Assembly: GCA_026708545.1 (NCBI GenBank)
Contig: JAPOUT010000086.1
Span: 1 to 41,977 of the forward strand
Direction: 5' to 3'
Length of the DNA stretch: 41,977 nt
DNA from: Hyphomicrobiales bacterium
GTDB lineage: Bacteria; Pseudomonadota; Alphaproteobacteria; JAPOUT01
Of this stretch, positions 8,562 to 16,500 are shown one piece after another. The stretch's first letter is position 1. Every line of letters starts with the position of its first letter. The notes under the pieces were generated by a model that saw only the letters and a list, made by a program, of their open reading frames with translations, made no database searches and was not told the DNA's origin. A program made the position numbers and the translations under genes.

Positions 8562-9209
8562 GTGTACTTTTTTCCGGAATTCAGCGTGTTGATTGCCTAT
8601 CTCGGAGCCTGCACGCTGCTCCAAATAAGCCCCGGGCCGGATCAGATGCTAGTGATTAGTAATAGCATTGGGCGTGGGATGATTGCGGGCATTCTCACTG
8701 TGTTCGGCATTTTCCTGGGTATATTGTTTCAGGCGCCCTTGTTGTCACTCGGCACCGCTTCGCTGGTAGCGACATACGAAAATGCTTTTGACATTTTATG
8801 TGCCGCAGGGGCGACTTATCTGGCTTATCTCGCTTATAAGAATCTCCGATCCTTCTTTGCCAGATATAGCAGTAACGAATTTCAATCGAGCCGAGAGGTA
8901 AACTCCAACGTTATTTTTCAAGGTTTTTTGACGAACGTTACCAATCCCAAAGTCATACTATTTCTTTTCGCCTTCATCCCGCAATTCACCGTACCCGATA
9001 AAGGTCATATTGGATTGCAGGTTTTGATTCTTCTAGCAATCCTCAAGATTAATGGTCTTTTCATAAACGGATCAGTCGCAATTCTGGCCGGCTATGCCAA
9101 CTACCGGTTTTCCAGTCGCAAGTCACACGTGAAGTGGAGCTCTTTATTCTCTGCTATTGTGTTTCTCGTCATCGCGGCCATATTTTGGATTCAAATCATA
9201 ACCCGGTAA
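8562..9209 (+). CDS. LysE/RhtB-family amino-acid exporter, second copy
   Basis: This 215-residue polytopic protein carries the same signatures as its neighbour: 'ISPGPDQMLVI' near residue 25 and 'VTNPKVILFLFAFIPQF' near residue 128. It begins with GTG at 8562; the N-terminus then reads 'YFFPEFSVLIAYLGACTLLQ', which matches the usual first helix position, so a later start would delete part of it. The upstream Shine-Dalgarno is weak ('GAGAGACGAG'). Composition is closer to the flanking genome than that of the previous gene, so the two are not a recent tandem duplication. Substrate unknown; export of an amino acid or derivative is the family expectation. Confidence 0.83.
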   Translation: MYFFPEFSVLIAYLGACTLLQISPGPDQMLVISNSIGRGMIAGILTVFGIFLGILFQAPLLSLGTASLVATYENAFDILCAAGATYLAYLAYKNLRSFFARYSSNEFQSSREVNSNVIFQGFLTNVTNPKVILFLFAFIPQFTVPDKGHIGLQVLILLAILKINGLFINGSVAILAGYANYRFSSRKSHVKWSSLFSAIVFLVIAAIFWIQIITR

Positions 9210-9229
9210 ACCCCAATGCAAGGAGAATT

Positions 9230-9685
9230 ATGATGATTATCACCGAACAGATGAAATCCATCGCCGAAAATCACCCCGTAGGAATCGTCGGCACAGTCAA
9301 CGCGGACGGCACTCCGAATGTTTCGCCTAAAGGCACAATGGTGGTTCTTGATGACGGTACCATCATCTTCGGTGAAATTGCATCACCCGGAACGCTTGCC
9401 AACATCTTGGAGCGCCCGGCAATGGAGATTAATTTCGTTGACGTTCTCGCAAGGCGTTGTTTCCGTGCAAAAGGAGAGGCGGAGGCACTGCCTTCGGGCA
9501 GTGATTCGTTCAACGCTTTGCGTCCGCATTTCGACCGCTGGGGCGTTTTGGCAGAACGTATTCGTCACATCATTCAACTGCGGGTTCTTAAGGCATCGGT
9601 CGTCGTTACGCCAGCCTATGCAATAGGACAGAGCGAAGCCGAACTTAAGGCACATTGGAAGGCCCATTTTGCAAATCTGGATTGA
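9230..9685 (+). CDS. Pyridoxamine-5'-phosphate-oxidase-like FMN-binding split-barrel protein
   Basis: A 151-residue small protein. 'HPVGIVGTVNADGTPNVSPKGTMVVLDDGTIIFGE' in the first half is the typical start of the PPOX-like split-barrel flavin-binding fold. The reading frame opens further upstream, but AGGAG at 9221-9225 sits just before the ATG ATG at 9230-9235, and a more upstream start would overlap the exporter gene. Members of this class reduce or bind flavins, F420 or heme, and many have no assigned reaction; it is too short to be a full PdxH and lacks its C-terminal dimerisation region. It may be cotranscribed with the preceding exporter (gap about 20 bases). Confidence 0.8.
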   Translation: MMIITEQMKSIAENHPVGIVGTVNADGTPNVSPKGTMVVLDDGTIIFGEIASPGTLANILERPAMEINFVDVLARRCFRAKGEAEALPSGSDSFNALRPHFDRWGVLAERIRHIIQLRVLKASVVVTPAYAIGQSEAELKAHWKAHFANLD

Positions 9686-9938
9686 ACAACCCGTGCTTTA
9701 TCATCGTCGGTAGTTGCTCTTGGCACTCTGCATCAAACTGGGGGCGACTGCTTCCACGCCCTTCTCTCTCAAGGATTTGCCTCCAAATTCCGCCGTTTCC
9801 ACTGTTGCGAATCAGATTTCCAGCCAAAGGTCGACCGTGGAGGAACTCGTTCCCCTGCTTGCGGGAGAGAATTTGTAGATTTTCCTGGGAAAACGGCGGT
9901 TTTTTGGAGGTCTTGCAAATTTATCGGTGTTGATTCGC
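9686..9938. other. Intergenic stretch, no firm gene
   Basis: A 54-codon frame at about 9712-9876 starts with TTG and reads like protein ('STVEELVPLLAGENL' at its end). It has no ribosome site, and I recognise no family. It may be a gene remnant. The rest shows nothing I can assign. Confidence 0.3.
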
Positions 9939-9970
9939 TAAAGAAAGGATATGGCGTTATCCTTTATTTG
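9939..9970. promoter_or_regulatory. Palindromic operator-like site 1 upstream of the Fic gene
   Basis: AAAGGATA (9944-9951) and TATCCTTT (9958-9965) form a perfect 8-base inverted repeat around a 6-base spacer. Weaker symmetry (CTAAA against TTTATTTG) extends it to about 32 bases. The core GATA-N6-TATC is shared with site 2, whose centre lies 71 bases downstream. It is probably a binding site for a dimeric regulator; the Fic protein itself has a C-terminal winged helix-turn-helix and is a candidate binder (inference). Confidence 0.55.
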
Positions 9971-10059
9971 TTGAGAGAGCAAAGAAAGTTTTTTTCTTTT
10001 CGGGAGTAACAAATAAACGATATCATGGTATCCTTTATTTGTTGAGAGGGCAAAGAAAG
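9958..10059. repeat. Pair of 31-base direct repeats, 71 bases apart
   Basis: Copies at 9958-9988 and 10029-10059 are identical except for one A/G difference. Each begins TATCCTTTATTTGTTGAGAG and continues GCAAAGAAAG after the variable base region. The first 13 bases are the right arms of the two palindromic sites, so the repeat covers half an operator plus a downstream tail. The second copy ends 14 bases before the Fic start codon, so it would lie in or at the ribosome-binding region of that gene. Confidence 0.85.
10010..10041. promoter_or_regulatory. Palindromic operator-like site 2 upstream of the Fic gene
   Basis: A 32-base near-perfect palindrome: left arm CAAATAAACGATATCA and right arm TGGTATCCTTTATTTG pair at 14 of 16 positions. 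It shares GATA-N6-TATC with site 1 and ends about 30 bases before the Fic ATG. Occupation would block transcription or, as RNA, form a hairpin near the start codon. A dimeric repressor site is the simplest reading. Confidence 0.6.
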
Positions 10060-10073
10060 GTTTTTTCCGAATT

Positions 10074-11246
10074 ATGGCCACAGAACAAATATCTTCCCGG
10101 CTCGGGCAGAAAATAATCATTTCGACGGTCGAGGAAAAGGTGAAAGCGTTCATCCCTCCGTGCTTGCCCCCGAATCCTGCCGTGGAGATGGGAAAACTCT
10201 ATCAGAAACTCGAAGACGCAAACCGCGCACTAGGGCGGCTTGATGGGGTTGCTTCAATTTTGCCCGATACTCCGTTGTTCCTCTATATGTATTCGTGGAA
10301 AGAGGCTTTGCTCTCGTCGCAGATTGAGGGTACGCAGTCATCGTTTTCCGATCTTCTGCTATTCGAAAGGGAGGAGAATTCCAGGGTGTCACGGGACGAC
10401 ACTCAAGAAGTGCTGAACTATATTGCCGCTATGGACCACGGCCTCGCCCGAATTCGAGGAAACTTCCCAATCTCTCTCCGTCTCATCCGAGAAATCCACG
10501 AACTTCTCCTGTCGAAAGGCCGGGGAAGCACCCAACAGCCCGGTGAGTTCCGGCGATCGCAGAATTGGATCGGCGGCACTCGTCCCGGTAACGCCTCCTT
10601 TGTGCCGCCGCCTCCGGATCGTGTTTTGGACCTAATGTCTGATCTCGAATTGTTTATTCACGCCGACACCCCCGAGATTCCATCATTGATTAAAGCTGGA
10701 ATGATCCACGTTCAGTTTGAAACCATTCACCCGTTTCTCGACGGTAACGGGCGGCTAGGACGACTCTTAATCACTTTTCTTCTCTGTGCGCAGGGCATCC
10801 TGAAGCAACCGATACTCTACCTCAGCCTTTATCTCAAGACGCATCGCCAGCAGTACTATGATTTGCTTCAGCGTGTACGAGAGCAAGGCAGTTGGGAGGA
10901 TTGGCTTGAGTTTTTTCTGGATGGGATTATCGAAACTTCATCGCAGGCGAGTGAAGCTGCGCAAGAAATCCTAAATCTGTTCGAAGTTGATAAAAATCGC
11001 ATTGATAGATTAGGGCGTCCGGCGACATCCGCATTTCGTGTCCACCAACTCTTTCAACAAAAACCGCTTATCGGAATTCCCGACGTAGCACGGGAGTTGG
11101 GCATCTCGATTCCAACAGTTGCTAAGTCGGTACAGCATTTGGAAGACCTCGGAATCGTCCGGGAGTTTACAGGAAGGCAGTACAACCGACGGTTCATATA
11201 CAGTGAATATATGAACATTCTCAGTCGTGGAACAGAACCCTTGTAG
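10074..11246 (+). CDS. Fic-domain protein (AMPylase) with Fic_N inhibitory helix and C-terminal winged HTH
   Basis: This 390-residue protein has the canonical active-site motif 'HPFLDGNGRLGR' at residues 219-230, with catalytic His219. Fic enzymes transfer AMP (less often other groups) from a nucleotide to Ser/Thr/Tyr hydroxyls of target proteins. An N-terminal inhibitory motif of the [S/T]xxxE[G/N] type is present as 'SSQIEG' (residues 81-86, Glu85), making this a self-inhibited class II Fic with the inhibitory helix in cis, like the Shewanella SoFic group. Residues about 315-385 read as a winged helix ('GIPDVARELGISIPTVAKSVQHLEDLGIV'). That fits a DNA-binding autoregulator acting on the palindromes just upstream. 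The Shine-Dalgarno is poor, which may itself matter for low expression. No separate antitoxin gene is adjacent. Targets are unknown. Confidence 0.9.
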   Translation: MATEQISSRLGQKIIISTVEEKVKAFIPPCLPPNPAVEMGKLYQKLEDANRALGRLDGVASILPDTPLFLYMYSWKEALLSSQIEGTQSSFSDLLLFEREENSRVSRDDTQEVLNYIAAMDHGLARIRGNFPISLRLIREIHELLLSKGRGSTQQPGEFRRSQNWIGGTRPGNASFVPPPPDRVLDLMSDLELFIHADTPEIPSLIKAGMIHVQFETIHPFLDGNGRLGRLLITFLLCAQGILKQPILYLSLYLKTHRQQYYDLLQRVREQGSWEDWLEFFLDGIIETSSQASEAAQEILNLFEVDKNRIDRLGRPATSAFRVHQLFQQKPLIGIPDVARELGISIPTVAKSVQHLEDLGIVREFTGRQYNRRFIYSEYMNILSRGTEPL

Positions 11247-11305
11247 GTTGGAATATCTTCCTCGGTATGGATTGATTCGGGAATTACACAGGGAACTTGC
11301 GAACC

Positions 11306-12061
11306 TTATTCTTTAACACCGATAACCGCGCCCAACCGAACCAATCCACCCAAAACTTCTCCGACGACAGAAACATCCACATCCCTTGCAGCAGCCATAA
11401 CACTCTTCCCGTCGTGCAACCTCTCAAAAAAATCAAAAATATTACCGCCAAACGGGCCAACCCTTACATTCCCGTCCATTCCGCGAACCGCGACAATAAA
11501 ATTCTCTTGCGTTTCAACCTTCATCCCTGCAACTCCTTCCCCGCCTTGAGCTTCCCAAACTTCAAACACGCCCCAACTCAATCGTTCGATGCACAACGAC
11601 GGATGAAAGACCAGACGCAAACCTGAAATCCTCTCTGCATCTCCACTCGACAATGCTTCGAGATTCATCACGTCGCTTTCCGCGTCCGCACCGTGGTACG
11701 CTTGCAGCCAGGCACGCTCAATGCGTCCGACATCACCCAGCCACGGCAAGCTTTTTTCCGCCGGTGCAAAATCCGCAATAAACTCGGGAAAACCCTTGCC
11801 GAAATCATGCAAGGGTGCATGAACGGGAAAGCCTCCGCCGTCCAAATACACCCGTGCCATTGCAAAGAAAAAATCATCCCCAACCAAGCGTTTCACAGCC
11901 GGATACGCGTCCGACAGCGCGACCGTCAGCGAGTGATACACATTGTTGCGGTAAACCGAAAAACGCTGCGAAAACTTCGAGTCGTCTCCGACCATCTTCC
12001 CAAGCGCATTCCCGTCACCATTTCGCAATGCCTCCGCGAAATGTTTCTGTAAAACATCCAA
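11306..12061 (-). CDS. bufC1: DUF2063 family protein BufC/HvfC, partner of the MNIO enzyme
   Basis: A 251-residue protein. Its N-terminal region 'SKFSQRFSVYRNNVYHSLTVALSDAYPAVKRLVGDDFF' is the hallmark of the DUF2063 (putative DNA-binding, HvfC/BufC) family. In bufferin and related pathways these proteins act with the DUF692 oxidase during modification of a Cys-containing precursor, probably in precursor recognition. The start codon is 4 bases beyond the stop of bufB1, so the two are translationally linked. The C-terminal half is more variable, as usual. It is the last gene of the operon and converges on the Fic gene. No DoxX-type bufD follows. Confidence 0.86.
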   Translation of the reverse strand: MDVLQKHFAEALRNGDGNALGKMVGDDSKFSQRFSVYRNNVYHSLTVALSDAYPAVKRLVGDDFFFAMARVYLDGGGFPVHAPLHDFGKGFPEFIADFAPAEKSLPWLGDVGRIERAWLQAYHGADAESDVMNLEALSSGDAERISGLRLVFHPSLCIERLSWGVFEVWEAQGGEGVAGMKVETQENFIVAVRGMDGNVRVGPFGGNIFDFFERLHDGKSVMAAARDVDVSVVGEVLGGLVRLGAVIGVKE

Positions 12062-12065
12062 CCTG

Positions 12066-12914
12066 CTAATGAGAAGACACCCGTTCCAAAATCATGTCCG
12101 CCTTTGCGGCTTCCTCAAGCATCACGGAGAGGGACGGAACGTTCGTATCCCACTCCACCAATACCGGAACACCGGTGCAGCGCCCGGTAAATTTTTCGAA
12201 TAATTTCCAAACCGCATCGCAAACGCGAGAACCATGATCATCAATGCGCAGGGATTCTCCGTCCTCAAGATGTTCGACGGCATGGCCAGCTAGATGAATT
12301 TCGCCGACTTGCTCCGCTTGTATTGTGTCGAGATAGGATCCCGCTTCAAAGCCGTTGTTACATGCGGAAACATAAACATTGTTAATATCCAGAAGCAGTC
12401 CGCATCCGCTTCGTTTGCACAACTCCGAGAGAAATTCCGGTTCCTCCGAGGTTGAAGTTTCGAAAGCGAAATAACTCGAAGGATTCTCCACGAGAATGCG
12501 TCGTCCCAGAGTTTCTTGCGTCTGCTCCACATGGCGAACGACAATATCAAGGCTTTCTTCGTTCAAAGGCAACGGCAAAAGGTCGTTAAAAAACAACCCG
12601 TCTCGACGGCACCACGCCAAATGCTCGGAGATTAACCCGGGCTCGTAGCGATCTATCAGCGTGCGTAAATTAGCGAGATGCTCTCGGTCCAACGCCTCTG
12701 CGCCGCCAAGCGACAGTCCAACGCCGTGTAATGAAAAAGGGAAACTCGAGCGTAGCCGCTCCAACCAGACATGCGGCGCTCCGCCCGCGCCCATGTAATT
12801 CTCCGCATGAATTTCAAACCATGCGATTGTCCCAACGTTATCGAGGGCGTCACGATAGTGGGAGGGCTTGAGCCCGATCCCGGCACGTGCCGGAATCGGG
12901 TAAGCCTGTTTCAT
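12066..12914 (-). CDS. bufB1: MNIO (DUF692) multinuclear iron oxidase BufB, RiPP-modifying enzyme
   Basis: This is a 282-residue TIM-barrel enzyme of the DUF692/MNIO family, which uses a di- or tri-iron centre to oxidise cysteine side chains of a precursor peptide. Conserved metal-ligand blocks are visible in order: 'SLHGVGLSLG' (His63), 'ISEHLAW', 'LVENPSSYF', 'LLLDINNVYVSACN', 'EIHLAGH' and 'VLVEWD'. The reading frame is open to 13484, but that extension overlaps bufA1 on the same strand and reads as low-complexity shadow. The ATG at 12914, four bases after the bufA1 stop, gives the usual N-terminus ('ARAGIGLKPSHY'). Linked precursor and DUF2063 genes argue for a bufferin biosynthetic role. 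Modification of two cysteines of the precursor into thiooxazoles is known for studied homologues and inferred here. Confidence 0.9.
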   Translation of the reverse strand: MKQAYPIPARAGIGLKPSHYRDALDNVGTIAWFEIHAENYMGAGGAPHVWLERLRSSFPFSLHGVGLSLGGAEALDREHLANLRTLIDRYEPGLISEHLAWCRRDGLFFNDLLPLPLNEESLDIVVRHVEQTQETLGRRILVENPSSYFAFETSTSEEPEFLSELCKRSGCGLLLDINNVYVSACNNGFEAGSYLDTIQAEQVGEIHLAGHAVEHLEDGESLRIDDHGSRVCDAVWKLFEKFTGRCTGVPVLVEWDTNVPSLSVMLEEAAKADMILERVSSH

Positions 12915-12918
12915 GCCC

Positions 12919-13227
12919 TTAGGAGGGAATGTTGGAATCGTCAGGCTCCAAAGTGCCTTTGCCGTTGGGGGTTTCCATGTCGACGCAGGTTCCCGTGGGC
13001 ACGAGAACCCACGCATTGGTCTGGTAGTCAATGGTCGAGGTTCCCGCGCAGCTGGTTCCCGGACCTGCGGCACATTGATTCTCTCCGGCTTTGGCAACGC
13101 CGTAGCACTTCTCCATGGATTGTGCGTTGGCGGTTGTAGCGGGCGCAAGCGCGAAGGCCGCGCCGAGGGCTCCGGCAATGGCAATCGCCGAGGCGCCGTA
13201 TTTGATAGAGGTGTTCTTGTTGGACAT
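12919..13227 (-). CDS. bufA1: DUF2282 small exported precursor, bufferin BufA1
   Basis: A 102-residue precursor with an N-terminal signal peptide: basic start, hydrophobic Ala-rich core, and likely cleavage after 'TTANA' (residue 35). The mature part holds four cysteines, at 41, 52, 60 and 81, in the DUF2282 pattern: '[21 protein letters not shown]' split over residues 40-60, then 'WVLVPTGTC'. In characterised bufferins the central two cysteines become thiooxazoles, the outer two form a disulfide, and the product binds copper in the periplasm; those facts come from homologues. The Shine-Dalgarno AAGGAG stands 8 bases before the ATG. A 14-base palindrome lies in the leader. It is the first gene of bufA1-bufB1-bufC1 and is divergent from gltB. 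Confidence 0.9.
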   Translation of the reverse strand: MSNKNTSIKYGASAIAIAGALGAAFALAPATTANAQSMEKCYGVAKAGENQCAAGPGTSCAGTSTIDYQTNAWVLVPTGTCVDMETPNGKGTLEPDDSNIPS

Positions 13228-13264
13228 AATCTGTCTCCTTGTTGGTTTATAGTAAATGAAAACG

Positions 13265-13278
13265 CGCTCTCGAGAGCG
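13265..13278. promoter_or_regulatory. 14-base perfect palindrome in the bufA1 leader
   Basis: CGCTCTCGAGAGCG is a perfect palindrome 38 bases before the bufA1 start codon, between it and any promoter. It could be an operator or, in RNA, a short hairpin; four to five stem pairs is all it would give. I see no confident -35/-10 pair upstream on the minus strand. Bufferin operons are often under copper-responsive ECF sigma control; whether this one is cannot be told here. Confidence 0.35.
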
Positions 13279-13514
13279 ACGATTGGCGCCAGTCTAGCAC
13301 AAGTAAAGGGTGATTTGGTGCGATATTTTCGCAAAAAGCACAAAATCACGAGTTTTTGACCGCTTTGGAGTTCGTGATTCTTGATTCTTGCTTTAAGGGC
13401 ATATTTTCTGGCATTATCAGGGAGCTTGGGAGGGCTCTCTGGGGGGCGCAGGAGTGCGCGCGTTGACGAATACGACGCGGACAACTCACCATCTTCATCA
13501 GGAGAGGCTTTGAC

Positions 13515-16500
13515 ATGCTCGATCGCGATAACACACAGGCACGCCCCGACTTATACGACCCTGCTTTCGAGCACGACGCCTGCGGTCTTGGCTTCATCGC
13601 CGATATTCAAAACCGCAAGAGCCACGAGATTGTTGAACAAGGTTTGGAGATTCTCTCCAACCTCGTCCATCGAGGCGCGGTGGGTGCGGACCCGAAAGCC
13701 AGCGACGGCGTCGGCATTCTCGTCCAAATTCCCGACGCCTTCCTGCGCCGGGAGATGGATGCGCAAGGCGTCAAGCTCCCGGCACAAGGGGAGTACGGCG
13801 TTGGCGTCTTGTTTCTGCCGCCCGATGATGTGTCCTGCAAAACCATTGAGAACGATCTTGCAGACATCGCCAAAGAGGAGGGGCTTGCGCTTCTCGGCTG
13901 GCGTGATGTTCCTACTGACAATCGAAATCTCGGCGAGAGTGTGCGCAGCAATGAACCCGTCCATCGACAATGTTTTCTTTCCGCGCCTGACGGTATCGAC
14001 CAAGACGCGCTCGAACGCAAACTTTTTGTTCTGAGAAAACGTCTACGCAATCTCGTTGCCGGGCGTAACGACCCGCAGGTCAACGAATTCTTCTATGTCG
14101 TATCGATGTCTTCGCGCACCATGGTTTACAAGGGAATGCTCATGGCGGACAAAATCGCCGAGTATTATCCCGACATCGCTGATAAAAACTTTTCCTCCGG
14201 AATTGCGCTTGTCCACCAGCGTTTCTCCACCAATACTTTTCCGGCATGGTCCTTGGCGCATCCTTATCGAATGATCTGCCACAACGGCGAGATTAACACC
14301 CTTCGCGGAAACGTCAATTGGATGGCTGCACGTGGTGCATCCATGCACTCGCAAGCCTTCGGCGACGATCTTAAAAAAATCTTTCCCATCATTCCTGAAG
14401 GGCGTTCCGATTCCGCATGCTTCGACAACGCTTTGGAATTGATGGTGCGCGCCGGTTACTCGCTTCCGCATGCGATGATGTTGCTAATCCCGGAAGCGTG
14501 GCGGTCGAACCCGTTGATGGATGCGGAGCGCCGCGCCTTCTACCAATACCATGCGGCCGTGATGGAACCATGGGATGGTCCTGCCGCCGTTGCTTTCACC
14601 GACGGGCGCGTTATCGGTGCGACTCTCGACCGCAACGGCCTGCGGCCGGCGCGCTATGTCGTCACCGAAGACGGGCAAGTGGTGCTGTCATCGGAGGCGG
14701 GCGTGTTGCCGCTCGACGAGTCGCGCATCACGCATAGATGGCGGTTGCAACCGGGCAAAATGCTCCTGATAGATTTGGAAGCCAAGCGCATCATCGGTGA
14801 CGAGGAGGCCAAGCGTGCGCTAACTTCGGCGCACCCGTGGCAAGAGCGTTTGGGCGATGTTCAGATTGCGTTGGAAGACGTTACCGCCGCAACCATTGAA
14901 GAAAATCCGCGCTCAAACGCATCGCTTTTGGATTTGCAGCAAGCGTTTGGTTATACAAAGGAGGACTTAAAGTTCCTGCTCTCCCCTATGGCGGAGACCG
15001 GACAGGAGGGCGTTGGCTCGATGGGAAATGATACGCCACTGTCGAGTCTCTCCAACCATTCGAAGCTTCTCTATACGTATTTCAAGCAGAATTTTGCCCA
15101 AGTCACCAATCCGCCGATTGATCCCATCCGCGAGGAGTTGGTGATGTCGCTGACCTCGTTTTTGGGCGCGCGTCCCAATCTGCTTGATCCCTGCGGCGAG
15201 AGTCAGGAGCGTCGTTTGATGCTGAAGCAGCCAATTTTGAGTTCTTCCGAGATGCAGAAGGTTCGGGCGATTGGGAGATTTTCCGATAGCGGTCTGCGCG
15301 TCATGACCCTTGATATCAGCTACGCCATTGAACGCGGCGTTGAAGCAATGTCCGACATGCTCACGCGTTTATGCGACCGCGCCGAGAAGTCCGTGCTTCA
15401 GGGCAGCAATATCATCATCCTCTCGGACAGGCTCACGAGTGCCTCGCGCATTGCGATGCCGGCTCTGTTGGCGACTTCGGCGGTGCACCACCATCTCATT
15501 CGAAAAGGTTTGCGCACTTCGGTCGGGATTGTGGTTGAGACCGGCGAAGCCCGGGAAGTCCATCATTTCTGTTGTTTGGCGGGCTATGGCGCCGAGGCGG
15601 TTCATCCATATCTGGCGTTCGAGACCGTTGAGGCTTTATGCGCCGAGTCGCCGACAGGACTGCTTCCGGAAAAAGCAAAAAAGCGTTTGGTCAAGGCGCT
15701 CAACAAGGGAATTTTGAAGGTGATGTCGAAGATGGGAATCTCGACCTACCAGTCCTATTGCGGCGCGCAGATATTTGATGCGGTTGGCTTGAGCACGGAG
15801 TTTATTAAGGATTATTTCACCGGAACCCACTCCGCCGTTGAGGGTTTGGGGCTCGAAACAATTTCCCGCGAGGCTTTCATCCGCCACCGGCAGGCGTTCG
15901 GGAATGTGCAAATCCTGCGGCAGGACTTGGACGTCGGTGGCGAGTATGCCTTCCGTATGCGTGGTGAAGCGCATGTGTGGAGTCCGGATGCTGTGCGCGA
16001 CCTCCAGCATGCCACCCGGGGAGGAAGCGACGACGACTACCAGCGTTTCGCCGAGCGCATCAACCAACAAAGCGAGTCCCTGATGACGCTGCGCGGATTA
16101 TTTCGCATCAAAGACGCCGCCGAGATGGGCGTTAATGCCGTCCCGCTCGATGAAGTCGAGCCGGCGAGCGAAATCGTCAAACGTTTTGCCACCGGCGCGA
16201 TGTCGTTTGGGTCAATCAGCCGCGAGGCGCATACGACACTTGCGGTTGCTATGAACCGCATCGGCGGGAAATCCAACACCGGCGAGGGCGGCGAAGAGGC
16301 AGACCGGTTCCGACCTCTCGATAACGGCGATTCCATGCGTTCTGCCATCAAGCAGGTCGCTTCAGGACGCTTCGGCGTGACGGCGGAATATCTCGTCAAT
16401 GCCGACATGATCCAGATTAAAATGGCGCAGGGCGCCAAGCCCGGTGAAGGCGGACAGCTCCCCGGCCATAAAGTCGATGCGACAATTGCGCGCGTGCGTT

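Noticed and set aside
7865-9685. Genomic island around the AT-rich exporter
   Set aside because: No integrase, tRNA, flanking repeats or transposase was seen; only one gene is clearly aberrant in composition.
9712-9876. 54-codon frame ending 'STVEELVPLLAGENL'
   Set aside because: No Shine-Dalgarno, TTG start, and no family recognised; noted as a possible remnant in the intergenic entry only.
9939-10059. Direct repeats read as the start of a CRISPR array
   Set aside because: Only two copies, with a 40-base interval, embedded palindromes and no cas genes; an operator pair is a better fit.
12915-13484. Long N-terminal extension of the DUF692 gene frame up to 13484
   Set aside because: It overlaps the well-supported bufA1 gene on the same strand and is Pro/Arg/Ser-rich shadow. 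The ATG at 12914 gives the normal family start.
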